A stretch of 64,000 nucleotides of DNA. Origin: CAZLDI01 sp964558415 (GTDB taxonomy: Bacteria > Chloroflexota > Dehalococcoidia > SM23-28-2 > RBG-16-64-32). Shown in pieces: positions 24,315 through 32,425 of this stretch (its first letter is position 1; the number at the start of each line of letters is the position of its first letter). The position numbers were made by a program, and so were the translations under genes. The stretch is taken from the NCBI GenBank assembly GCA_964558415.1, contig CAZLDI010000010.1:1-64000 (forward strand), given 5' to 3'. The notes below the pieces were generated by a model. The model had not been told where the DNA came from, ran no database searches, and saw only the letters and a program-made list of their open reading frames with translations.

Positions 24315-24347
24315 CCGCTCATGGTACGAGAGCCTCACCATGAGCGG
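24315..24347 (-). repeat. Interspersed hairpin repeat, inner stem ATGGT/ACCAT
   Basis: A perfect 11-bp stem, CCGCTCATGGT with ACCATGAGCGG, with loop ACGAGAGCCTC and the TCGGGATACCGTGC flank. A half copy follows at 24355-24371. Confidence 0.8.
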
Positions 24348-24414
24348 TGCGACAGCCTCACCATGAGCGGGTCGTGGCCTCCCTGACGGCGGGCCTCCGG
24401 AGTATTCTTCATCG

Positions 24415-24759
24415 CTACCCTTCCTCCGGCGGCGCCAGACTGCTCAGCGGTACTATGACCGGTGGCAGGTCGCGGCTGACGATCTCCCACACGATATCGA
24501 GATCGACCGCAAAGTAGCCGTGGATCAGGCGGTCCCGGGTCGCGGCCATCTGGTTCCAGGGGATCGCCGGGTTCGCCGCCTTCGTCTTGCTGGAAACGCC
24601 CTTCGCCGCCTCGCCGAGAATCTCCAGGAGACGGGTGAGTGCCAGCACCAGCACATCGTCGCTGTTCAGGTCTTGCCGGTTGCGGCCGTCGACCAGCGAA
24701 ATCGCCCTGCGAGCGGCGGCCAGCATATGCGCAAGCCGGTCCTCGTCACTCCGCGTCAA
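24415..24759 (-). CDS. HepT-like HEPN ribonuclease (DUF86)
   Basis: A 114-residue HEPN protein with the catalytic R-x4-H motif RDRLIHGY, the HepT (DUF86) signature. HepT toxins cleave RNA, or are kept inactive when the partner MntA nucleotidyltransferase adds AMP groups to the Tyr next to the His. It overlaps the upstream MntA-like gene by 14 bp, the standard MNT/HEPN order. Confidence 0.88.
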   Translation of the reverse strand: MTRSDEDRLAHMLAAARRAISLVDGRNRQDLNSDDVLVLALTRLLEILGEAAKGVSSKTKAANPAIPWNQMAATRDRLIHGYFAVDLDIVWEIVSRDLPPVIVPLSSLAPPEEG

Positions 24760-25051
24760 ACAGGACCTCCGCCTCCGCCTCCACGTTCCGCCGGACGCGG
24801 GGGCTCAAGAACTGCGGCGTGTTCAGGTCGACGCGGCGCCGGAACAACACCGATAGCTCCGCCTGGATCTCGAAGAAGGCGAGCCCTGGCGTGCGGCCGG
24901 GCTCGAATTCGACGAGCACGTCTACGTCGCTATCCGGCCGGAAGTCAGACCTGAGGACAGAGCCGAAGAGCGCGAGTCTGCGGATGTGCCTGCGCCTGCA
25001 CAGCCGAGAGATCGCGGACGCGGGAGGGAGCACGGTTGAGGCAGACTTCAT
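24746..25051 (-). CDS. MntA-like minimal nucleotidyltransferase antitoxin
   Basis: The 101-residue protein holds the GSVLRSDFRPDSDVDVLVEF block (about residues 30-49), matching the GSx10DxD motif of minimal nucleotidyltransferases. MntA neutralises HepT by AMPylation. The start ATG 25051 is preceded by TACAAT with exactly six bases between, suggesting a leaderless message. It overlaps the HepT gene and directly abuts the truncated end of a second module upstream. Confidence 0.87.
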   Translation of the reverse strand: MKSASTVLPPASAISRLCRRRHIRRLALFGSVLRSDFRPDSDVDVLVEFEPGRTPGLAFFEIQAELSVLFRRRVDLNTPQFLSPRVRRNVEAEAEVLFDAE

Positions 25052-25098
25052 GTTGCCATTGTACCGGCCAGCAGCTGCGAAACGTCATCCGGCTGCAT
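25040..25098 (-). pseudogene. Truncated start of a second HepT gene
   Basis: Overlapping the end of the next MNT gene, a frame begins MQPDDVSQLLAG and stops after about 16 codons just at the start of the first MNT gene. The intact homologous HepT at 34.9 kb begins MLPDDETLLLDM at the same relative position. The rest of this HepT appears to have been deleted when the two modules were joined. Confidence 0.5.
25058..25063 (-). promoter_or_regulatory. -10 box placed for a leaderless mntA message
   Basis: TACAAT on the minus strand, six bases before ATG 25051. Confidence 0.45.
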
Positions 25099-25405
25099 AG
25101 ACCATCTGCGCGGAGCTCAGGATCAGGCGTCTGCGGAAGGGGTTGTCACTCGCCTCCACTGTATCCTTGTCCACCAGGTCAACCTCTCGCCCGAAAAGCC
25201 GTGCCAGCTCCTCCCGCATGTCAATGATGTGCCAGAGGTCCCACCGCGCGTCCGCCGCGAACCGGACCAGCACGTCGACATCGCTCTCCGGCCCGAAATC
25301 CTCCCGCAGCACCGAACCAAACAACGCCAGCTCGGTGACGCGCCACTTGCGGCAGAACGCCGCGATCGCTTCGTCCGGGACCTCGATGCTTCCGTTAATC
25401 CTCAT
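25085..25405 (-). CDS. MntA-like minimal nucleotidyltransferase, orphaned
   Basis: A 106-residue nucleotidyltransferase with GSVLREDFGPESDVDVLVRF (active-site Gly-Ser and Asp-x-Asp), followed by helices ending in SSAQMVYAAG. It is a close paralogue of the gene at 34939-35259 (same layout and end), but its HepT partner is reduced to a fragment. It may still act on the neighbouring HepT, or be a leftover antitoxin. A TATAGT box lies exactly six bases before the ATG. Confidence 0.85.
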   Translation of the reverse strand: MRINGSIEVPDEAIAAFCRKWRVTELALFGSVLREDFGPESDVDVLVRFAADARWDLWHIIDMREELARLFGREVDLVDKDTVEASDNPFRRRLILSSAQMVYAAG

Positions 25406-25411
25406 GCTTTA

Positions 25412-25417
25412 ACTATA
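25412..25417 (-). promoter_or_regulatory. -10 box placed for a leaderless mntA message
   Basis: TATAGT on the minus strand, six bases before ATG 25405. The arrangement matches that of the paralogue at 35259. Confidence 0.5.
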
Positions 25418-25467
25418 TTAGCCGGTTCCGTAGCCGCCCAGGGCTCACCGGGTCGGGATACCGTGCT

Positions 25468-25500
25468 CCGCTCCTGGTACGAGAGCCTCACCATGGGCGG
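25468..25500 (-). repeat. Interspersed hairpin repeat, diverged ATGGT variant
   Basis: The stem CCGCTCCTGGT with ACCATGGGCGG has two changes that leave one mismatch. The loop is ACGAGAGCCTC and the TCGGGATACCGTGC flank is intact. Confidence 0.7.
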
Positions 25501-25542
25501 GTCGTGGCGTCACCGCGAGCGAGTCGAACCGAGGGCGTGGCA

Positions 25543-26076
25543 TCACCCTGACGGCGGCCCGCTAATGTCCAGGCGTGCCAGGGGCGTGGCCTCGCCGCGG
25601 CGGCGCGCCTGGATCGCCTCCAGCTCGTGCATCGTCTGGACCAACTGGCGGTGCAGGTGCGCTTCGTAGCGGACGATGTTATCGAGCGCCGACTTGTCCG
25701 GGAGCATGCGGATGCCCGTCTGGACCTTAATCCGCTCCAGAGTCAGCCTCGGGCGCTTGATGCCGACCGCCTTGCCGTAGCGGTCGGCGGTGGCGATGTC
25801 CTGGGGCATCTGCTCGAGACTGGCGGCGATCCTATCGGCCTCGTAGTGAACGACCCGCTGCAGGCGCCAGAGGAGCTCCGCGATGCGCACCGTCAGCTCC
25901 GTCTCCAGGTACCCGTCCGGCGCCAGGCTCTCGACGATCCCCGCGAAGTGCCGCTGGTAGAGCGCGAGGTCCTCCGCGTTGCGGACGACCACCGCGGTGG
26001 AGCGCAGCCCATGCTTGACGGCGTTGAGCCTGGTGGCGGCTTTGCCGGCGTCGGTGTTGGGTCCACGTGTGGCCAT
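25543..26076 (-). CDS. Conserved hypothetical protein, 177 residues
   Basis: It begins MATRGPNTDAGKAATRLNAV and has a basic KHGLRS stretch near residue 22, then long helices with EELLWRLQRVVHYE-like spacing. The N-terminal pattern is shared by a family of uncharacterised proteins often seen near mobile DNA in environmental genomes; this recollection cannot be verified here. ATG 26076 is preferred over an upstream start at 26130 because of that N terminus. No function is assigned. Confidence 0.55.
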   Translation of the reverse strand: MATRGPNTDAGKAATRLNAVKHGLRSTAVVVRNAEDLALYQRHFAGIVESLAPDGYLETELTVRIAELLWRLQRVVHYEADRIAASLEQMPQDIATADRYGKAVGIKRPRLTLERIKVQTGIRMLPDKSALDNIVRYEAHLHRQLVQTMHELEAIQARRRGEATPLARLDISGPPSG

Positions 26077-26183
26077 TCGCGACCAGCGTAGATGCCGGTG
26101 CAGCGAAAAGCCAAGGGGAAAATGGCACACCGCGGGAATTCGTTTGGCAGTTTTGGGGTGCTGGATTGCGGAATATTCCGGAA

Positions 26184-26906
26184 TTAAGAGGCGAGTGTAA
26201 CGGCGTGAAGGCTTCGGTGCAGGGCCTCGATCGCGGCAAAGTTGTCGCTGGCGCGCAGCGGCGCCAGGTCGAAGCCTACGCAGATTTCGATGTCTTTCGG
26301 CGACAGGTAGTTGCCGTGGATTAGCACCTCGCGGATCTGGTCAGCATCGTCCGAATATTCGCGCTCTTCGGGGTCGTGGCTCTGGAGGAGGAACTCGCGG
26401 TAGGCGTGTTCGATGACCGGCCGTGAGTGGGTCTGGATCTCGTCCACCACACGCAGGATCTCGGTGATTTTCGCGTCAATCGCCTCTGGAGTGCTGAAGA
26501 AGATGTTGCCGTTCGAATGGGCCGTCTCGTTCCGGTCGTCCACTAGCTTGGCGTAAGTGCCGATCTTACCGTTGTCACAGGCGATGAGCTTGAGAAAGCG
26601 TAGGATCGTGCGCTCATTCACTGTACTGAAGGCCAAGGGTGAAGTCGCATCCAGCAGGGCCTTCTCGTCTCTGGCGAAGCCGATCAGGCCCATCTCGAAG
26701 TCCGCTGGCCGAGTCTGCCTGATCTGCCAGATATTGAAATAAACGACACTCATAGTAAGCATGTGGTAGGCGAGAAACGCGAATTGATACTTGCCGTACG
26801 TGTAGTTGGTCTCGAAAGCGTCCCAGAGGAACTCAATGTATTCCTGCTCTTTCGGGCTCTTGAAGGACAGCGGCAGGTAGTTGCCCAGCTCGGCGGCTTC
26901 TTCCAT
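26184..26906 (-). CDS. HEPN-domain protein in the type I restriction operon
   Basis: A 240-residue, mainly helical protein with Arg125-Asn-Glu-Thr-Ala-His130, an R-x4-H motif with Asn after Arg as in HEPN ribonucleases. It has no signal peptide or membrane segment. It starts 3 bp after the HsdM-HsdS fusion gene, so it is part of that operon. HEPN proteins attached to restriction loci (for example PrrC- or RloC-type anticodon nucleases) act as a second line of defence when restriction is blocked. That role is inferred here from motif and position only. Confidence 0.7.
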   Translation of the reverse strand: MEEAAELGNYLPLSFKSPKEQEYIEFLWDAFETNYTYGKYQFAFLAYHMLTMSVVYFNIWQIRQTRPADFEMGLIGFARDEKALLDATSPLAFSTVNERTILRFLKLIACDNGKIGTYAKLVDDRNETAHSNGNIFFSTPEAIDAKITEILRVVDEIQTHSRPVIEHAYREFLLQSHDPEEREYSDDADQIREVLIHGNYLSPKDIEICVGFDLAPLRASDNFAAIEALHRSLHAVTLAS

Positions 26907-26909
26907 GGC

Positions 26910-28880
26910 TCACGCGCCCGGCGGGGCTGACTCGTCCTCGCCCCAGACGCGGGCGAGGGTGGTCTGGATCTTCCGTTCTTCATCCTCGATGGCGCTGCCG
27001 AGGCGAGCAATCTCGCCCTGATAGCCCTCGATCTCTGCCACGATCTCCTTCTGCACCTCCAGCGAGGGAAGAGGAATTTTGAGTTCGCAGAACTTGGATT
27101 TGGAGATCTCTGTGAACGTCCCGCCCGTCGCCCATGCTTGCATCGTAGGCACAAGCTTGGTGAGCGCGAGTGCGACAAACTCCGGCACCGCTCGTGCCGA
27201 ATCTTCAATGATGACGTTCTTGAATCCCTGATTTGTTGCGAGGGGCACGCGATTGATGGCGATCCGTCCGATAGTCGCGCGAGTGGAAACAACGACCGAG
27301 TTTGCCGGAATCAGTTTCGCTGAGGATTCGCGCAGGCCTCTTTCGGAAATCGTCCGCTGTGTCGCGGTGATTTGAGTGATGAAGTCCGTTGCGGGGAGAT
27401 CAACGAGCGTCGCCCAAGGAATTCCGCCGTGCCAATATTCCTCCACGCCGGATTTAGGCGTGCCTCCGCTTTCCACGCGGAAGAGGTTGTCTTCACCCAG
27501 GGAAACAAGCGGAAACAAATGATTGCTCGCCGCCCCTTCCTGATATCGCTCTCCGCTGAGGTTGCAGTCACCGCTCGCGGCGATCTTCTCTTTCGCCACG
27601 ATCAGGCCGAGCGTGGGCTGGAAGTCTTCTATCGATTCTCCCGCCCGCAGACGGCGAAGGTATTCGCCGATCTCGGCCTGGGCCTGAGGTAGGTCGTTCC
27701 TGTCAATCTCACGCCGTTGCGCGCCGAGGCCGAAGCCATCGTTTTCGATCTTGAAAAAGGCAAGGGTGCTGGTCTTCTTGGCCAGGGTCTTGTCGAGAAA
27801 GAGGATCGAGGTCTTCACCCCGGAATAGGGATTGAAAACGCCGGCGGGCAGCGAAACGACGGCGACCAGGTACTCCTCCATTAGCATCCTACGGAGCCGC
27901 GTGTAGGCGGTCTGGCTCTGGAAGATGATTCCTTCGGGCACGATGATGCCGGCGCGGCCGCCGGGCGTGAGATGCTCGGCCATGTAGTCCACGAACAGTA
28001 CTTCACTGCGCTTGGACTGCACCGAAAAGCGGTTGTGCGGCTTGATGCCGCCCTTGGGCGACATGAAGGGCGGATTCGCGAGGATGACGTCGGCGTACTC
28101 GTTCCATTTGTCTTGCGAGGTGAGCGTGTCGTACTCGGCGATGTGCGGGTCGGTGAAGCCGTGCAGGTACATGTTGACCAGCGACAGGCGCACCATGTCG
28201 GGCGAGATGTCGTAGCCCTTGAAGTTCTGCGCGAGGCGGCCCTTGTCGTCCGGCGTTAACGTGCTGTGGCCTTCGGTGTCGGTGTTGGCCTTGAGAATGC
28301 GCTTGTAGGAGGAGATGAGGAATCCGGCGGTGCCGCACGCGGGGTCGAGCACGGTCTCGTTCTTCTTCGGGTCGATGATGGCGACGATGAAGTCGATGAT
28401 GTGTCGCGGGGTGCGAAACTGTCCGGCATCGCCCTGCGAACCGAGGACCGAGAGCAGATACTCGAAAGCATCGCCCAGACGCTCAGAGTGGTCGTACGTG
28501 AACTCATCGATCACTTTGAGGAACATCTTGAGCGTTTCGGGGTCGCGATACGGCAGGTACGCGTTCTTGAAGATGTCGCGGAAGAGCAGCGGAATGCCGG
28601 GGTTCTCCGGCATCTTGGCGATAGCCTCGGCGTAGAGGTTCAGGGTCTCGTGCCCACCCAGCCCGGAGCGCATGAGATTGGCCCAGCCGTAGCGGGCGAA
28701 TTCCGCGGCAAAGAACTTGCGCTTCCCGCCGAACTCCTCGCTCTCAGCGTCCATGTCGTCCATGAACTTGTAGATGAGGGCGATGGTGATCTGCTCTACC
28801 TGGCTCTTGGGGTCGGGCACTTTGCCGACGAGGATGTCGCGGGCGGTGTCGATGCGGCGTTTCGTGGCGGTGTCGAGCAT
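26910..28880 (-). CDS. hsdM: Type I restriction-modification methyltransferase fused to a single-TRD specificity domain
   Basis: The 656-residue protein starts with the HsdM helical domain. SAM motif I is DPACGTAGF at 179-187 and the catalytic NPPF is at 269-272. From about 445 it continues without a stop into an HsdS-like half: one target-recognition domain (SLGEDNLFRVESGGTPKSG onward) and one conserved helical spacer (QKEIVAEIEGYQGEIARL). Ordinary HsdS has two recognition domains in a separate protein. A fusion with a single one suggests dimerisation to read a symmetric site, as in type IIB/IIG-like enzymes. AAAGGAG precedes ATG 28880. Confidence 0.9.
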   Translation of the reverse strand: MLDTATKRRIDTARDILVGKVPDPKSQVEQITIALIYKFMDDMDAESEEFGGKRKFFAAEFARYGWANLMRSGLGGHETLNLYAEAIAKMPENPGIPLLFRDIFKNAYLPYRDPETLKMFLKVIDEFTYDHSERLGDAFEYLLSVLGSQGDAGQFRTPRHIIDFIVAIIDPKKNETVLDPACGTAGFLISSYKRILKANTDTEGHSTLTPDDKGRLAQNFKGYDISPDMVRLSLVNMYLHGFTDPHIAEYDTLTSQDKWNEYADVILANPPFMSPKGGIKPHNRFSVQSKRSEVLFVDYMAEHLTPGGRAGIIVPEGIIFQSQTAYTRLRRMLMEEYLVAVVSLPAGVFNPYSGVKTSILFLDKTLAKKTSTLAFFKIENDGFGLGAQRREIDRNDLPQAQAEIGEYLRRLRAGESIEDFQPTLGLIVAKEKIAASGDCNLSGERYQEGAASNHLFPLVSLGEDNLFRVESGGTPKSGVEEYWHGGIPWATLVDLPATDFITQITATQRTISERGLRESSAKLIPANSVVVSTRATIGRIAINRVPLATNQGFKNVIIEDSARAVPEFVALALTKLVPTMQAWATGGTFTEISKSKFCELKIPLPSLEVQKEIVAEIEGYQGEIARLGSAIEDEERKIQTTLARVWGEDESAPPGA

Positions 28881-28890
28881 GGGATCTCCT

Positions 28891-31428
28891 TTATGCGGCG
28901 AACTGGTTCAAGGAGACGTAGTCCTTAACGTAATCAGGGATGAGCGTTCGGTACTTCTTCGGCACGGCGCGGAAGTCGCTGGAGGAAAAGACCGGGTTGG
29001 TGGCCAGGTCGGTGAACTGCCTGCTCTCGATGATGCCGCGCACCTGGTCGCTGGTGACGTAGGCCTTGAAGAAAGTTTTGATGGCCGGGATCGACTCGGC
29101 TTCTTCGGGCTTGGCGTCGGCGACGAACTTCGCGAACTCCTCTTCCAGCAGTTCGTCCTTGGACTTGAAGCGCGGGATGAGGCCGAACACCTTTTCCAGG
29201 ATCTCCCGCAGGGTCAGGCGACGGTCCACGGCGGCGGCTTTGCGCAGCTTTTCGAGGGTGTAGTACTCCTCGGGCGTGTCGAAGACTTCGCGGTTCACGT
29301 AGTCGATGACACGGTCCCACTGCCCGGCCTCGACACTCCGAGCGATGAAGTCGTTCTCGCGCACGGCGTCCTCGAACTTCTCGAAGAACATCCGATCGAT
29401 CTTCATCCCCTCGTAGCCGATCGTCTCTTCCTTGATCATGGAGAGGATGTCCGCGCCAAGGTGCTCGTAGGCTCCGGGTATCGCCACGGCGCCCCGGCCG
29501 CCGATATCCCCCTCGCGGCCCTTGCGCTGGGGCGCGGGGAGCTTGAGCACTTCGTCGTAGTTGAACTCCTTCTCGAAGTATTCGCAGTTGGCGAAGAAGT
29601 CGAACAGCTTGAATGTGGACTTCTGCGGCTCCGCGACGCCGTCCTTCAGGCTGTCGTCAAAGAGCTGTTCCAGGAAGTTGTGCTTACGGGTGCCGCGCCC
29701 CTTGATCTGGATGAAGTCTGTGGGCGAAAAGATCGGTCGAAACAGACCGAGATTCAAGATGTCGGTGCAATCGTAGCCTGTGGTCATCATGCCCACGGTC
29801 ACGCAGACACGCGCCTTGCTGGTCTTGTAGGCGGGCAGGAAGTTCGCCGAACCTAACAGGTTGTTATTCGCGAAGTTGATGCTGAACTGCTGGGCGTCGG
29901 GGATCTGCGAGGTGACCTGCACCGCGAGGTCGGACTGGTACTTGCCGGGGAACATGCGGTCGGCCATCTTGTTGAGGATCTGCGTCAGCTTGGCGGCGTG
30001 ACCCTGGCTGACGGCGAAGATGATGGACTTGCCGATTTCGCCGCTGACTGGATCGCGCAAGGCGTTTTCCAGGAAGGTCTTGCAGAGGAGTTGGTTGGTG
30101 GCCTCGGCGAAGAAGCGCTTCTCAAATTCACGCTGCTTGAAGGCCTCCTCCTGGTCTTCGCCCGCATCGTCGGTGAACGAGACGACGAACCCCTCGTTGG
30201 AGAGCAGCTCGGTGGTGATTTCGGTGCGAGCATCGACGACCGTGGGACTGAGTAGATAGCCATCCTTCACGCCGTCAAGCAGCGAGTAGCGGTAGGTCGG
30301 CTCGCTGTTCTCGCAGCCGAAGGTGCGATAGGTGTCCAGCATCAGACGGCGCTCGGCCTCACGCGGGTCGCGGGTAGTGGGGTTAGCCTTGTCGAACCGC
30401 TTCAGGTAGTCGCGGGGCGTGGCTGTAAGGCCTAGCTTGTAGCCGATGAAGTAGTCGAATACTGCGCGCGCGTTGCCACCAATGGAACGGTGCGCTTCGT
30501 CAGAAATCACCAGGTCGAAGTCAGTCGGCGAGAAGAGCCCCTGATACTTGTTGTTGAAGAGCAGCGATTGCACTGTCGTGACCACGATCTCCGCCCGCCG
30601 CCACTCCTCACGGTTCTCTTTGTAGATCTTCGTCTGAAAGTCGGCAGACAGGATTGCGGTGAGGGCTTTCTTCGCCTGATCCTCCAGTTCGAGCCGGTCC
30701 ACCAGGAAGAGGACGCGGCAGGCGTTGCCGGAACGCAGAAACAGCTTGATGACAGCGCCGGCCGTGAGCGTCTTCCCGGTGCCCGTGGCCATCTCGAACA
30801 GGAAGCGGTCTTTCCCGTCCTTGACTGCCCGTTGCAGCGCCTGGATGGCCTTGAGTTGGTAGGGACGCAGAAAGCGCAGCTTGTTGGCCTGGATGTATCC
30901 GGGGCGTTCTGCTTCATTGCGCCACGCCGCCTCAGATTGGTAGTTCGGGCGTTGAGTCAAGACGATGTAGTCGTCGCCGACCTGCTCATCGATAAGGCGC
31001 TGCGGGTTGGGAGTGACCTTTTGGTAGCCGATGACCGAGTCTGGGGTCGGGAAGGACGTGATGATGTATGGGTTGCCGCGTTCCAGATCCCAGAAGTAGT
31101 GCAAGTTGCCGTTGGAGAGGATAACGAACCGGCAGTTCTGGGACCTGGCGTATTTGCGGGCCTGCTCTTTGCCGACGAGCGGATTCTTGTCCTCCGCCTT
31201 GGCCTCCAGGACAATAAACGGGAAGCCCTTGGTGTCGAGAAGCAGAAAGTCAATGTAGCCCTTGGTCGTCTTCTCGAAGTTGTCGCCGAGCGCGGCGAGG
31301 TCGGCTGTCTTGATCGTGACGCTGGGCTCGAGCTGAATGTTGGCTGGGGCATTGCCATCGGCGAAGAATCGCCAACCAGCAGCCTCCAGCAGTTTATTGA
31401 TTTTAATTCGAGCGACGGCTTCTTTCAT
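28891..31428 (-). CDS. hsdR: Type I restriction endonuclease subunit R
   Basis: An 845-residue motor-nuclease subunit. The N-terminal nuclease domain shows Asp in GYIDFLLLD and EAK in VLEAKAEDKN (the PD-(D/E)XK pattern). Walker A is MATGTGKT and the DEAD-like box is SDEAH, followed by superfamily II helicase motifs up to KGRGTRKHNF, and a C-terminal coupling domain. ATG 31428 is chosen because conserved sequence starts at KEAVARIKINKLLEAAGW; a reading to 31548 adds unlikely residues. The stop is 10 bp before the HsdM-HsdS gene. Confidence 0.92.
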   Translation of the reverse strand: MKEAVARIKINKLLEAAGWRFFADGNAPANIQLEPSVTIKTADLAALGDNFEKTTKGYIDFLLLDTKGFPFIVLEAKAEDKNPLVGKEQARKYARSQNCRFVILSNGNLHYFWDLERGNPYIITSFPTPDSVIGYQKVTPNPQRLIDEQVGDDYIVLTQRPNYQSEAAWRNEAERPGYIQANKLRFLRPYQLKAIQALQRAVKDGKDRFLFEMATGTGKTLTAGAVIKLFLRSGNACRVLFLVDRLELEDQAKKALTAILSADFQTKIYKENREEWRRAEIVVTTVQSLLFNNKYQGLFSPTDFDLVISDEAHRSIGGNARAVFDYFIGYKLGLTATPRDYLKRFDKANPTTRDPREAERRLMLDTYRTFGCENSEPTYRYSLLDGVKDGYLLSPTVVDARTEITTELLSNEGFVVSFTDDAGEDQEEAFKQREFEKRFFAEATNQLLCKTFLENALRDPVSGEIGKSIIFAVSQGHAAKLTQILNKMADRMFPGKYQSDLAVQVTSQIPDAQQFSINFANNNLLGSANFLPAYKTSKARVCVTVGMMTTGYDCTDILNLGLFRPIFSPTDFIQIKGRGTRKHNFLEQLFDDSLKDGVAEPQKSTFKLFDFFANCEYFEKEFNYDEVLKLPAPQRKGREGDIGGRGAVAIPGAYEHLGADILSMIKEETIGYEGMKIDRMFFEKFEDAVRENDFIARSVEAGQWDRVIDYVNREVFDTPEEYYTLEKLRKAAAVDRRLTLREILEKVFGLIPRFKSKDELLEEEFAKFVADAKPEEAESIPAIKTFFKAYVTSDQVRGIIESRQFTDLATNPVFSSSDFRAVPKKYRTLIPDYVKDYVSLNQFAA

Positions 31429-31523
31429 GCAGCTATGCCAGGTGGTTGAGGACGCGTCAACAGTCTCACCCGGCATTCTACGCCGTCCCGCTGCTCCGTC
31501 CATCCCCGTCTGTTCCTCCATAG

Positions 31524-31543
31524 CTGCGGGTTTCAACCCGCAG
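31524..31543 (+). repeat. Perfect small palindrome CTGCGGGTT/AACCCGCAG
   Basis: A 9-bp perfect stem with a two-base loop, lying between the restriction operon and the signalling genes. It could be a transcription-terminating or REP-type hairpin; there is no T-run. Confidence 0.5.
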
Positions 31544-31698
31544 AACACCCACTGCCCACTCCCCCGAGGGCGAGGCGAGCATCGCCCCTACGCCTCCCGC
31601 CGCCTCCCCGCCGCCGCGCTGTAACGTTTCCTCACGCGTGCGCCTCTTATCAACCGAGGGGCCGGAGCGCTCAGGCGCGCGGTCCCGCGGAGGTATTC

Positions 31699-32355
31699 AT
31701 GGAGAACACAGAACAGACCACGCGAACAGGCAAGCCCTGGCGGCTCATCGCCTTCGCCGGCGCCGGCATCGTCGTCGCCGCGCTGGTGGGCGCTGCCATC
31801 TGGCAGGGGAACGTGAGCGAGTCGCGCGCCAAGGAGAGCGAGGCGCACGCCGCGCGGGCGGCAAACCTGCAGAACGCCGCGCAAGAGGGCGCCGCCGCCG
31901 CCGAGCTGATGCGGACGTTCGTCGAGCAGGGCGACCCGGCGCTGATCCTCGAGATCCAGAACCACGCGACCAACGGCATCGGCTTCCTGACGACCGCCGT
32001 GGCCCAGAAGGGCAAGGCGGACCTCAAGGACGTGGCGCTCGGCGGCGCGAGCCTGGCGGACGGGGCGGGGCAGGTCATCGCCCTGCGCCAGAGCGGGGAC
32101 GTGGCGGGCGCCGCGGCCACGCTGGAGGCGATCCGCCCGGCCTTCGCGCAGTTCAGCACCCTGCTGGAGGACGCGATTCAGGTAGAGAACCAGGAGGCGG
32201 TTTCCCTTCAGAACAGCGCCGACAGCGCGGACGACGCATCTTCGCAGCTCATGCTGGCCGCCATCATAGTGGCCGCAGGCGCCGGGCTGGCTGCTCTCGT
32301 GCTCGTGGGCCGCTCGCTGGCACGCCGGCAGGACCCCGAGACAGTCACAGGCTAG
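31699..32355 (+). CDS. Membrane sensor-domain protein without output domain
   Basis: 218 residues: an N-terminal transmembrane helix (about 15-36), an extracytoplasmic four-helix-type domain (about 40-185), and a C-terminal transmembrane helix (about 186-205) with a short basic tail. The outer domain resembles that of the next gene (AGISALLLQRYVVTGDPAYVEEV there, AAELMRTFVEQGDPALILEI here), including the QGDPA/TGDPA turn. It therefore looks like a stand-alone paralogue of that sensor, perhaps a partner or competitor in ligand binding. Confidence 0.6.
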   Translation: MENTEQTTRTGKPWRLIAFAGAGIVVAALVGAAIWQGNVSESRAKESEAHAARAANLQNAAQEGAAAAELMRTFVEQGDPALILEIQNHATNGIGFLTTAVAQKGKADLKDVALGGASLADGAGQVIALRQSGDVAGAAATLEAIRPAFAQFSTLLEDAIQVENQEAVSLQNSADSADDASSQLMLAAIIVAAGAGLAALVLVGRSLARRQDPETVTG

Positions 32356-32425
32356 ATAAGCGCGTACGGCAGTCCGCTCCAGGCGGGACAGACTGCCATA
32401 GAGAGCAGATCAGGTAAGTGCGCCG

